The translations under genes were made by a program, and so were the position numbers. The notes beneath the pieces are model-generated. The model made no database searches, had not been told where the DNA came from, and worked only from the letters and a program-made list of their open reading frames with translations. Positions 35,585 through 46,325 of a stretch of 64,000 nucleotides of DNA are shown here, piece by piece (the stretch's first letter is position 1; each line of letters begins with the position of its first letter). The DNA is from Dermatemys mawii (taxonomy: Eukaryota > Chordata > Testudines > Dermatemydidae), in NCBI GenBank assembly GCA_007922305.1, contig ML677385.1, forward strand, positions 9,145,300 through 9,209,299. Direction: 5' to 3'.

Positions 35585-35997
35585 TGGCACATAAATACCT
35601 TGTATCACTGGTATAATAATTCTATATTTTGTATTCTATATTATAATTTATACATAAATTTATTTATATAATTTATTTATATAATTTATTATACTTTCAG
35701 GATAAAAAGATTGCACTACAATACTTGTATGAGGTGAATTGAAAACTACTATTTATTTTGTTTTTTAAAGGCAAAAATTATAATAAAAATAATAATGGGA
35801 GAAATGTACACTTTTTATTCTGTGTTATAATTGAAATCAATATATTTAAAAATGTAGAAAAACATCTAAAAATCTTTGTCATAAATTTAAATTATTTTAT
35901 TATTTAACAGTGTGATTAAAACTGTCATTAATTATGACTTTTTTAATCTTACAATTAATTGCAATTTTTAAAAATAATTTGATGCCCTATTTCCTGT

Positions 35998-37159
35998 AGA
36001 TTTTTTTTTAATGAACACAAGTAATTATATACTTCCTTTATGCAGCTCACATGTATTATTGGAACAAATAATACAAAGAAAGATACAAAGAAAAGATTAA
36101 TCATTTCTCTGTCTTTTTTTAGGAAAGCCATTTGTCTATTTCATAATACACTTCCATTTAGTACATGTTTATTTTCTCTTTTTAGAAAGTGCTACTGACA
36201 AGGAAACTCCTCTGTAATTTCATATTGATGGCTGCAAATGGAATTTAATAAATCTTCCACAATTACAAACTTTGCTGCTGAAACGATAAGGTGGAATAGT
36301 ATTGTTCACCCATTTGGTTTTGTCAGCACTACAGACTTTATAGGCAGGTCACTGGCTGCTTTTAATTCAGTAGTGGTCTGATATGAGGAAAGGAATACAA
36401 AGCACTAAAAAAAAATACAATTTGGTGTCTTAAATAGTGATTTCAAGCCCCAAGCTGTGACTGCATGAAGTTTGTTAGCACAGTGGAAAAGGTGGAAGAC
36501 ATTGCATATGCAGGTATATTTTGCAAAATGTTACATTGTTTGAACTCTTCCCAGTAATTACGGGCAGGATCCTTTAGGATGAATAACTTGGGAACTGTTG
36601 GGTGATCTTTGGCCAAGTAGTTTTGGATCATTGAAGCAGCCAGTGATTCTGGACAAATGTATGAGTTATTGAAGGGTTGGGTTTTTTTGTATTTAAAGTG
36701 TTTGCTGTTCAGTATTATATATATTGCTCTGAACTATGTCTGAGCCTGGGACTAATAGTGGAAATTATTGACTTCTCTTTTGTCACTTTTCATTGGTCTT
36801 GTGTTTGAGAAACAGAGGACTATTTTTATATACTACCTGAATCAACTTGGACACTTGAGGAAATATTTTAAAAACAGATAAGAAAACTAATCACACAGGA
36901 TTTCAGCCAGCTTAATCCTGTGACTATATCCTTGTGTGTAACTTTAAATATGTTTCCCTCAGTAGGTTGAGAGCAAAAAGCATGTTACAGATGTCAGTAA
37001 ATCCTAGTAACTAATTATGTTTACTCTCGGATTTTGTTGTGTTTCAGAACCCGCAGGAATAACGAGGGATTAAATGAGTGGCCAGTGCTAACATACAGCA
37101 TGTAGTTAGGATTAGACATATAGCAAGGTCATTAGTAGCAAGATACATAATTTGTCTAA
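35998..37159. other. Single-copy AT-rich DNA
   Basis: No feature supported. Confidence 0.45.
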
Positions 37160-37247
37160 TGGCTAAGGGATATGGTTGGTAAGTGGGAGTCTGGGGTTCT
37201 ACTACCAGCCCTGCTGCTCACTTGTCGTGTGATCGTAAGCAAAACAC
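37160..37247 (+). repeat. MIR-type SINE fragment
   Basis: 'agtgggagtctggggttcta' with 'ctaccagccctgctgctcac' and 'ttgtcgtgtgatcgtaagca' follows the MIR 5'-to-core order ('gggagtcaggagacctgggttcta...gtgaccttgggca'). Confidence 0.7.
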
Positions 37248-37469
37248 AACTAGAGCTGTGCAAGTTGATCCAAAGCAAAAATGTTTTGGGTTGTATCAAC
37301 AAAATCAAAACAAACACATTGTTCAGAGTTTGGGAATTTTAACCCAAGGATATTTGGAAATGCCATTGAGAGAGGAGGTGGTGCTGTTGCTGACCCATCC
37401 TCTTATACTTGACAGCACCATGGTGAGAATACTCTCCTGGATGTAGGTGATCGAGACTGAAGTCCTCTC

Positions 37470-37700
37470 TCTGCCTGATTCAGAGCACAGATTTGAACCT
37501 GGGCCTCCTAAATTTGCAGATGATTGCCCTAGCCACTGGACATAGTGTATTCTGGGGTATGTCACTCTCAGGCTCTCCGACTAAAGCTGTTTCACATGGT
37601 GTAATGTGAGAGAGACTCTGTAGCCTCCCCTGAGCACTTCCCCTCAGAGATGGGGCAACTGAGTTCAAGTCCCTGCTCTACTGAATAGTTAATTATTTAT
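37470..37700. repeat. tRNA-like palindromic repeat
   Basis: 'gatttgaacctgggcctcct' and 'attgccctagccactggaca' read as the complement of a B-box and A-box pair, and 'gagttcaagtccctgctcta' reads as a B-box on the opposite strand further right. The unit 'gtgg..cagcttcaatgtca' also resembles an arm. This is an inverted, tRNA-related repeat I recall from turtles ('gccctaaccactgggctata'). Confidence 0.6.
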
Positions 37701-38592
37701 ACAAAGTGGAACAGCTTCAATGTCATCAAAATGGGATGAAGAGCTAAGAGCTGTGATGTAAAAATGGAGAAAGAGCACATGGCTCATATCCACAAATATA
37801 GCCCTCATTTATACTTATGGAGCAATGTGGGCAAATGAGTTTTTAAGCATTAAAACTGGCATGAATGATTGCATTTTGGATGAGCTGCTGAACCTACTGA
37901 GTAAGCAATGGCATGATCGGCTGTGGTGGTAGGGGGTATCATAACTTCTTAGAAATCTTTCTAAAACTTAGTAACAAAAAGATTGTTTTTTATTATTATG
38001 TAATGTAATTACATATTTTTGTCATACAATAAAATATGGTAACATACTAACATGAAGAAAAATTATTTCCTTACATCCTACAGCTATATATAATGAATAC
38101 CGAGTGTCTGGTTTGTAGCCTCAAAAATAAAGCTGAAAACCTGAGCGTTGACTAAAGCTAGAATTTACAGAAAATAGAAATAGGTTTTCTTTTTTTGTTA
38201 CATGATATGCACTAAAGCACAAATGTGACTTCACATTTTCTGATTTAACATTACCTTTCTTCCTTCTTTATGACACTTAACTCAGACTTTTGTCAGTTAA
38301 GTTATTACTTATTTTATCAACTTAATTCCCACAATGTTAGCTTTTGTATAGCTAAAAAAGGTTGTCAAGTACAGTGTTTGAATGTTCAGATTATGGTGTC
38401 AGATTTACTGAGGATGAGGACAGCTACTCAGATGTGCCACTGGTGCAGCCAGATTACGGGATTGGGCAGATCAGCAAGTAGTAATAAGAAAGGATCATGA
38501 AATACGTTAGGCCATTGTGGATGTTTTCGAATTGATACACCAAATTGTTCTTTCCCTAATAGATAGCCAAAGCAAAAATAAACTACATTGCA
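37701..38592. other. Single-copy DNA
   Basis: No feature supported. Confidence 0.4.
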
Positions 38593-38705
38593 TGTAACCT
38601 TAAGCAAGTTACTTACCCTCCTTGTGCTCTTTTCCCTATCTGTAAAATGGAAATAACAATCTCATGGGGTATAACATGAATCGTTGTCTTTGAGGTGCCC
38701 GGAGG
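38593..38705 (+). repeat. MIR-type SINE 3' fragment
   Basis: 'gtaaccttaagcaagttact' then 'ccctatctgtaaaatggaaa' and 'taacaatctcatgggg' match the MIR core and 3' block. Confidence 0.85.
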
Positions 38706-39724
38706 GAAGATGCAGTGTGTCGTATTTTTTGCCATTTCTGGGTGAGTAGCCTTCTGTACTGTAACTAAAAGCAGAGTACTGAAAGAGAGAACCAGGTTAG
38801 ATGATTTGGGAAAGGTAAGAGTGTCATATTATGGGACCAATTAACAAGGCTGCTGGTTCATGCCTCATAATGGTTTCTGACAACTCAGGATGTCTTGTTG
38901 GTTCAGTCAGGTGGAAACCACTGCAGAACAGCTTATTGTTATGGTCTGGGTAAAAGGAGATCTCACTTTTATCAGGAAGAATTTCATAGTGCAGGTGTGT
39001 GGACTAACACCTTGCCGCAGTGATTGTACAAACATGCAAGGTGCAATAAGGCTGTTGAGGAGAGATGAATCAGTGCTGACATTGGGTATTTTAACACATT
39101 CGCTGGGATTTTGTGTTGGCCTCAACACTGTGGGGCTTAAGGTGTTTTTTTCCATTAAGCAGTGTGTGTACTGTTGAAAAGTGCTATATTGACATATATT
39201 GGATCTGGGCTAGAGCCGCTAGAACTTGAGAATCTGTTGTAACCAGCTCCCTCTTTGCTACCCAGATCTCTTCTGTGCTGGAATTGAAATCTCTCTATAT
39301 ATCCACAACATGACTGCATCTCTGCAAAGTTTATCCCTACCACCTTTGGCTTTCTTCTGGAGAGGCCATTTTAGGGAAACAATGGATGAAGCTCATTCCC
39401 TATGCTCATTCCACTTTCTGAGAAGACTGTAAATAAGGGAGCTAAATGTGAAGGAAGTGTTTGAGATAGGAACACCTGCCTTCTAGAAACTGAGAGACCA
39501 CCATTTTATTCCAAGTTGGCTACTGAAGAGCTGCCAGGTGATAGTGACCGAATCACTCATATGAGACTTCAGAAAATTTGGAGATTTGGTTCAGGTAAAC
39601 CTCTTACAGTTCAGATGCATATCCAAGGTTTGTTGGAACTGCTAGAATTTATTGCCACCTTTTCTATAGTGATTCTGGGGCTCCTTAAGTGGCTCTTAGG
39701 TCCTCTACTTTCTTAAGCTTTGTT
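38706..39724. other. Mostly single-copy DNA with one shared repeat
   Basis: About 39220-39265 ('gagaatctgttgtaaccagc' with 'tccctctttgctaccc') is nearly identical to 41320-41365. The rest shows nothing supported. Confidence 0.5.
39220..39265. repeat. Short dispersed repeat, copy 1
   Basis: A 40-bp core matches 41320-41365 with two or three changes: 'gagaatctgttgtaaccagc' against 'gagaatctgctgtaaccagc', then 'tccctctttgctaccc' against 'tccctctctgctaccc'. Same orientation, about 2.1 kb apart. Confidence 0.75.
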
Positions 39725-39973
39725 TATGCTACCATGGTAAATTGACCTAAATTACACTAATCCAGATACATGAGTAGCATAACGTAGTTTAGGTCAACTT
39801 TTCCCAGTGTCTTCACTGTGTTGCATCGACAGGAGACACTCTCCCATCGATTTACCTTAATCTTCTCATTCCAGTGGTGCATCAGAGTCAACCGGAGATC
39901 ATTCTGCAGTTGAGTTAGTGGGTCTTCACCCCCACTGCATTGATCACAGCGGTGTCGATCTCTGGCAAGGCCT
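39725..39973 (+). mobile_element. MITE, second copy of the family at 35308-35584
   Basis: 'accttaatcttctcattcca' and 'ttagtgggtcttcaccccca' with 'ctgcattgatcacagcggtg' follow the reverse complement of the nested copy ('ttcccttactctttttgaac', 'ttagcaagtcttcactggat', 'ctgcaattgattgcaacagt'). Left end 'tgtttatgctaccatggtaa' is less clear. No protein is encoded. The 117-residue minus-strand frame across it is accidental. Confidence 0.7.
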
Positions 39974-40619
39974 AAGGCCTCTTTACACAGGGGAATCAAA
40001 AGATCAAGTAGCTGCTCTGAATGCAGGGAGCATGTGGATTTTGTCAAAAAGCAGGGCCCAGCACATCTGCCAACCTCTCTCCTGTCACTGGTGAATTCAT
40101 ATTCATGCAATTTGGGTGGTGACAGATAGACTGACTTTAATCTCTCAATAAATCATATTTAATATAGTCAAATTAATGATGAGAGGAATTATAGGAATTA
40201 AATGAGTCTTGCACTTCACATTCAGGTGCAAGACAAACAGGCAGATGAATTGATGTTAACAGCTCAAGCCAGGAAAGTTAACATGCAGAAGTATGATGGT
40301 TAGGCTATAGCAAAGAGCAGACTGATCTTGGAGGGATGGGGGAAATGCTTATTTTGAAGCAAGCAGTGAAAGTGGGGCAGACTGGCGTGAATCATGTACA
40401 TACACTACAAAAGGAACTTACATGGAAAATTAGGAACCTCAGTGTTTATCCAATTCACTCAATATAGTCCTGAAGGCTTTCAGAAGACATACAGTACACA
40501 TGACATGAGAGAGAGACTGAAAAACCTCCCTCTGGGTAAACTCATCCATGGAGACACCAGAAATTACAATGGATTGGTGGCGTTAAATGAGATGACATGA
40601 GGGGAAAAGGGAAATGGTG
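39974..40619. other. Single-copy DNA
   Basis: No feature supported. Confidence 0.4.
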
Positions 40620-41023
40620 ACTCCATAAAACTTTTTATTCTCTCTCTTCCAGGCGCTTTTACGCAGGCTCCACACACTTTTGCTCATCCAATCACAATAC
40701 CCCTTTTTGGGGTCTGGGTTTATTCTGCTAGACTAAACTCAAAAGTAAAATTTAAAATTCCAAAATCAAATCCATCCATTTTGCCTCCCAGTTGGGTCAC
40801 TCCTGGGCCTTTCCTGCCTGTAGTTTCAGTCCCACATCCCAGGACTCTCTTCTGGAGCCTGTTTATGCTAATTAGTTCATTTGCTTGGGCATCCCACCCC
40901 ACCATAGCTTTCAGCTGCTTCTTATAGGGAACTCATCTGATCCCTCTTGAGTGTGTCTCATTATGTAATCAGGGTTTGTTAGCCCCAGGGTCTTATGCAT
41001 ATAGGGCAATCCACCCTGTTACA
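40620..41023 (-). mobile_element. Possible LTR, minus strand
   Basis: Read on the minus strand it starts tgtaacagggtggattgccc, very like the start of turtle LTRs I recall ('tgtgacagggtggat'). It continues through 'caggctccagaagagagtcc' and 'taaacccagaccccaaaaag', then a polyadenylation-like 'gagaataaaaag'. No inner retroviral region is seen. Target duplication not identified. Confidence 0.4.
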
Positions 41024-42600
41024 CTCTATGAAACTGGAGGCAGGGTTCAGATCCTCTCCCTCTGTTGCAGCTCAGAGGTGAGTCACTAAGGCAGCACAAA
41101 ATGGCCAGAATCCAGCCCTAACAGGTCAGATGAAAATTTATCCAGCATGAGGGAGCTCTCAATTGGCATAAAACCAACATATCTGGTTCATACATCAACT
41201 GCCATCCCCATTGTAGCATCAGGGCATGAAGAACTGAGTTAGAAGCAGGATGCTTAAGCTTAACTGGCATATGGTCTCCTCGGTATCACAGACAGCTGGT
41301 GTAAATTAGAGAATCTGAAACCTGAGAATCTGCTGTAACCAGCTCCCTCTCTGCTACCCTGCCCTTTTCTGGTCAAAGAAGATCTTGGTGCAGGGTGGGA
41401 TTTAGGCCAGGCTGCCCAGCCAAACTGTTAGTGGAAAAAAAGAGACAAATAGGAAAGGTCACACTAGTTTGGAATGCATAATATGGTTTAATCCTGGAAA
41501 CATCACTTGTCCTCGTATAGTTGAGTACCTGCAGCACTTCAGAAGAGATACGTTATGCAGCCTATTTCTTTTGTTTTAACTGGATTTTTTCTATTCTTAA
41601 TAAAGCTTGTTGTTAATGACACTGCTTGAGATACTAATCACTATGGTACCTTCCTGAATCAAAACACATTCTGGATTCTTGTGACAGGCCATTAGGGAGT
41701 AAACAATACCTATCTGGGAGGTCTTGTGTATGCAACCGTTACATGAGGAGGAAGAGAAGATGTGCCATTCAGGAGTTGGTCGATTGGTTTATTTTAAAGG
41801 GGAGTGGTGATTGGCTAACAATGCGGAAGGATAGGAGTAGTAGACTGAAGACCCCAAGAGTGTATTATGTGCCTTATGGCAAGTGATATTTGGATTTAGT
41901 GACAGTTCTAGCGCAGCAGGGAATTTTGAAGAGATTTTGGGCCTTGTATTTTGCTTTCAGGAATAAGTATGTTGGGGAAGCGAGCATGGAGGTTACATTG
42001 AAGAGAGGACCTGAAACTTGCCCTCTTTCTGCCTGCCCAGTGCTGTCATTAACATTTTTCACTGGCATTATTACAATGTCAGTGGTGTCGTGTCAATTGC
42101 TGGGACATTGTGAGGGCAAGGGTAAACATAACCAAACCACAAGCTGTCTAGAGTTGTTGTGTACCTCTGAGGAAACAAACAGGATTGGGTTGTGAGTCCT
42201 TGGGGTTTTTTTATCATGCTTTGGATTTGTACAGCAGCCTAGGGATGAATTTGACCCTCAAACAGCAAGCTGTGAGGTAGTTTTCAAATGGCTCATTTCA
42301 GGGATGAAAAGGTCACACACAAAGATCAAGTGGCAAAATCAAAAGTGGAATCTAGAGACTTCTAGTTGCTCTTTCGAACCAATAGGAAGCATTCCCTCCA
42401 TCTGCAAAGAAAGCAAGGGGAATGGCAATCTGTGGCGGTTGCCAGAATTGTGAGTAACTGTTTCACCCCTCTCAGCCTCAGCAAGTGAAAGTTTTACTAC
42501 TGCTAAACTGCAAGACAGCTCCCTGACACACGAGCTTGTCTGCCTTGTGAGCAGACTCTTCTGGACTCTGTCAGACCAAACCTTGCCTTGCTGGTAACAA
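41024..42600. other. Mostly single-copy DNA
   Basis: It includes copy 2 of the short dispersed repeat (41320-41365). The 101-residue frame at 41890-42195 has no recognisable domain. 'cttaataaagcttgttgtta' at about 41597 has an AATAAA signal, which could be the end of an old LTR. Confidence 0.4.
41320..41365. repeat. Short dispersed repeat, copy 2
   Basis: See copy 1 at 39220-39265; the core is nearly identical and in the same orientation. Confidence 0.75.
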
Positions 42601-45600
42601 ACAGCGAACCCCATCTTCTGAGTTCCCTAGAGATGTCTCCCTGCAATGTCAGGCCCCCTCAGTGAACACTCACAAGTTATTAAATTTTCTGCTCCATTAA
42701 AAGAGACAATAAGCTGCAGCTCATTAATTTAACTGGGATTTACATTCTTATTTCAATCACAGCACTGAATTGGTTTACAGCAAAACATTTATTTAACAAA
42801 AGGACAGAGCTTAAAGTGATACCAAGTATAAGGAATAAAAATAGGAAGGCTGACAAAAAAACAAAAGTAAAAATGTGCTTTTAAGACAAATTTAAATGCA
42901 GCAATTTACAGTCTTTGCCTAAACAAGTTTCTCACCTAAACTCAGTTCTCAGGAGCTTCAGACCCCTTGGTTGAAATATCTAATGTTCTGTGATGAGTTT
43001 TGGACACCTGAATTCCACAAGTGATGGATCCAAAATGGCTTTCCATTTCTGCTTATATCTCCCAAAGTTACATGAGGCAGCTTCCTGCTGCTCTTCCCTT
43101 CTTGTTGATTTCCTATCCTCCTGTTGATTTGTATGTAAATAGGCTTCTATTATTTTGATTCCTTGCTGATTAGTTTATGTTTGAGACTGGTAGATAGCTA
43201 CCTTCCCTTGTTCCCTTGTTTTTTCTACTCTCCCTGTTTAGGAGAAAATCTGTATTCCCTGTGTTTTGTCCCAGATTTTAAAGCATATAACCAGTGCCTA
43301 TCCATAATTCCTAGTTAGTGTTAATGTATAATTTCACAGTGCTATTAATCATGAGGATGCTGCAGGCTTTCATAAAAAACCTCATTTGATACACTCGTAT
43401 AATACAGTAATACTGTATACAATCAGCTGCTCTTCTCCTGGCGTGTAGCTGCCATATTTCCTTCCCAAAGTTCTTTGACCCTACTTCAGGAGGCAGGAAG
43501 ACTTCTCTATCCCCTGTCTGTATTATGTATTCATCTCTGCCCACTAGTTCTTCTAATGGCTTTGTTTACCTTGCATGTAAATGAGCTTTCTTTGTCTTTG
43601 GTCACACGTTGGCTAGTTTACCTCAGAGACACATTTAAGCAAGTGTAACCACATTCCTCTGTCTGGAACAGGAGGTGCTTTATCAATATGTGTTGCAAGT
43701 GTATTTGGAAAGTCCTTTGTAGTTTTACAATACATACATCCCACAGTATACTAATGATCAGTGAGTTATTAGTTTTCCAGTGATATATCACATGCCACAT
43801 TTTGGATAGATATCATGACAAGAGTTGCTGACACAGAGTAGTGAACCACCAGTGGGCCTCTGAGTCACAGAAGATCCTTAAATTGGTTAGTGAGGAAACT
43901 GGGTTCACCTCTTAATCGGTTTCTCTGGGAGGCTAGTCCAAGGATATTTATGGAAACTAGCACTAATTTTTCTCCTTACAGCTGAAAGCATTAAATTACA
44001 CACCCACCCCATGCTGGAATGAAATGTTAATATTTACTGCAGTCATGTGCTTTCAGATGAGATCTGTGGTATCTCTTTGTGTGCTATGAGATGGTATTTA
44101 GCACATGTAAGTTATTTATCTTGCTGATTAGGTTGTGAGTGCTCCACAGTGGTCCCATCTCTTGCAATAAAGTAATAGAGTGGCCTGTACTCTCATTACT
44201 GTAGGCAGAGTGTAGAAGCTATATGAGAGGTTATGAGATTATCTGACTGCATCAGTGCAGGGCAAGCTGGTTTGTCTGTAAGAGAGCATGGATTTAATTC
44301 CTGGGATTTAGGAATTTCCATTGGATAGGAACATTCTTTGAAGTTTTTAATGAGTTTTTTTGGACACTGTACTGTTTACCAGGCATTGGTTATTCAGCAG
44401 TTTAGTCACTATTGTTTAGGTAAAATAGAACTTTTAATCTTTTTTGGCTGGCACTAGGTTTCATGCAGTGAAGGACTCCATCACATTTCTAATGATCAGG
44501 GGGAGGAGGACTTTACTTAAAATTGATCTATTTGTATTTGTTACGTAATCATTGCTTGAGTTGAGTTTCTGAAACATTAAATGATATAGAAAAAGTGAAA
44601 GAATATAAATGGAAATTTGGTTTAAAGAACACATCAAAGAGGACCTTTTCTATGAATGTTGAAAAAAGGATTTCTTACTTTTTGTATACATTTTCAGTGA
44701 TTCTTCGCTTAATGCTCTCATGGTGGATGCATTTGGCTCAAAGCAGGAAAATAACAAATCAGGCCCTCAAGGGGCAGGCCCCTTGTAATCCTATTAACAG
44801 CCTATTTAATAGCACAGGTCTGAAGTTGACTATTATAGTAAATGTTGTTAACCTTAGGGAGCAACTGGCATGACAGTTTTTAAGCTTATTCCCTTGGGAG
44901 AGCAGATGGGATGAAAAGAGGAGGAAAGAGAAAAATCTTGAATAAAATAATTACTAAAATGAGTTGTTCCCTTATTCACCTATTCAGTTATTCTATTCAG
45001 TGGTTCTGAGCACTGATAGTTTCTTCCTGCAGAACAGCTTTAGAGGCTCTGTCCCTTTAATGTACAGAAACTGTAACGCATGGAAGAGGGAAGGTGAATT
45101 GTTAAATAAAGTGGCAGCAAATTGTTCAAAAATAGGGGAGATGCTGAAACACAGTGATGTGCATGTATATGATAACTGAATGACCCACTGGTGATCTTAC
45201 AGCTGGTTCTATTGGGTGGAAACCCCACCCCCCCAGGAGCCCAGTGGAGTCGGTGATGTCTGTTCATGAAGTACTCCTTTTAGTATCTTGGTCTAAAAGA
45301 GATTGAAGTGTAGAGTGGAAAAATGGGTTGATTCTCAGATTAGAACCTATGAATGGGATTTTTTTTAAAAAAAGAAAAAAGGCTATGACACATGGTGAAA
45401 TTTGGGGCCCTACCATGCATTTAAATGAGGTACTGGTAAATCCTTAGTTTAGGAAAAAAAGAGGGTGTATTTATTGATAACATGTTGACAAAATAAATCT
45501 TACCATTTTAAATGATTGACTGTTTCACATTTTGAATTATTCAGGTTTTTTTTTATGAGTTCCAAAATAACTCTTTTCAAATGTTCAGCTCCTCTCTCCA

Positions 45601-45989
45601 CTGAATTTGAAGCTCTGCTTGGACCCCTGAGGCCTGGCAAACTTGGAGAGCTTTCCCCTTACAGGTTACTGAGTTATAAATTAACTGTAGCCATTCAGGA
45701 AAAAGACATAAGCATAGCTGTGGGCACTCAATTAAAATCTCTGTTCAGCATGAAAATGTTAGGGTGCAGAAGGAGTTGAATGGACAATAATACTGAAAAG
45801 AGAATAATGCCATTATAAAAATGAATAATATGCTGTTACCTGAAATAGAATGTTCATTTTTGCTCACCTTATCTCAAAGAGGCTATAGAAGGGACATAGA
45901 AATGGAAAATGGAAGTAATTAGAGGCTTGGAAAATTTCTAGCTGAAGCTAGATTGAGAAGAATGGTATAGAGAAGGCAAATGTGGAGTT
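42601..45989. other. Single-copy DNA, part possibly an old LTR-type repeat
   Basis: About 42630-43560 has the same style as the LTR-like repeats at 17.3 and 22.1 kb ('aaaacatttatttaacaaaa', 'ggatccaaaatggctttcca', clustered pyrimidine tracts), but I cannot match it to a family. Nothing else is supported. Confidence 0.35.
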
Positions 45990-45999
45990 CCTATTTATC

Positions 46000-46325
46000 T
46001 TTTTTGATTAATAAAAGAACAAGGAGACACTGAATGAAACTGAAAAGCAATCTATTAAAAATTGGTCAAAGAAAATACATTCTCTGCACAATATATAATT
46101 AACCAGTGGAACTCCCTGGCACTAGATATTATTGGGGTCAGGAAAGGATACAAAAAAGTATTTGACATTTTTATGGATAATGAGCACATCCACAATTACA
46201 AATGATAGACATAAAACAAAAAAGATTTTATGAACCCTTGTGCTTCACGGCACAGGCCGACTGCAAGCTGAAGGTGGTTAGGAAGAAACTTCCCCTGAGA
46301 GCTGGTTATTTCACAACATTTTTAC
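46000..46325 (+). mobile_element. L3/CR1-type LINE 3' end
   Basis: Plus-strand translation near 46093-46170 gives NQWNSLALDI followed by GVRKGYKKVFDIFM, which fits the conserved W-N-S-L-P...F-K tail of CR1-type reverse-transcriptase ORF2. After it, 'ggataatgagcacatccaca' and 'ggttaggaagaaacttcccc' with 'tgagagctggttatttcaca' match the L3 3' untranslated region. It is 5'-truncated and dead. It is the only clear CR1-type copy on the plus strand. Confidence 0.85.

Larger units (their letters stand above)
34027..35989. mobile_element. Fold-back hAT element with perfect 8-bp target duplication
   Basis: The ends are 'tagggctgtaaattaatc' and the reverse complement of '...gatgcccta' (35981-35989). 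They are flanked by identical 8-bp duplications tttcctgt at 34019-34026 and 35990-35997. The outer arms (about 34027-34355 and 35690-35989) are long imperfect inverted repeats, for example 'caattcacctcctacaagta' on the left and 'tacttgtatgaggtgaattg' on the right. A second inverted pair lies further in (about 34611-34700 and 35195-35290). Both carry the sequence of a hAT C-terminal dimerisation block: the minus strand of the left arm reads ACPLEWWSKYEG, while the right copy on the plus strand is broken by a stop. No intact transposase remains. A different MITE is inserted at about 35308-35584. I recognise the family from turtles and crocodilians. Confidence 0.9.

Noticed and set aside
37470..37700. 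Possible tRNA gene, because of A-box/B-box-like sequences
   Set aside because: There is no cloverleaf or anticodon arm, and the boxes occur in inverted copies, so it is a tRNA-related repeat.
39757..40110. 117-residue minus-strand frame
   Set aside because: It overlaps a MITE copy, and the rest has no recognisable domain.
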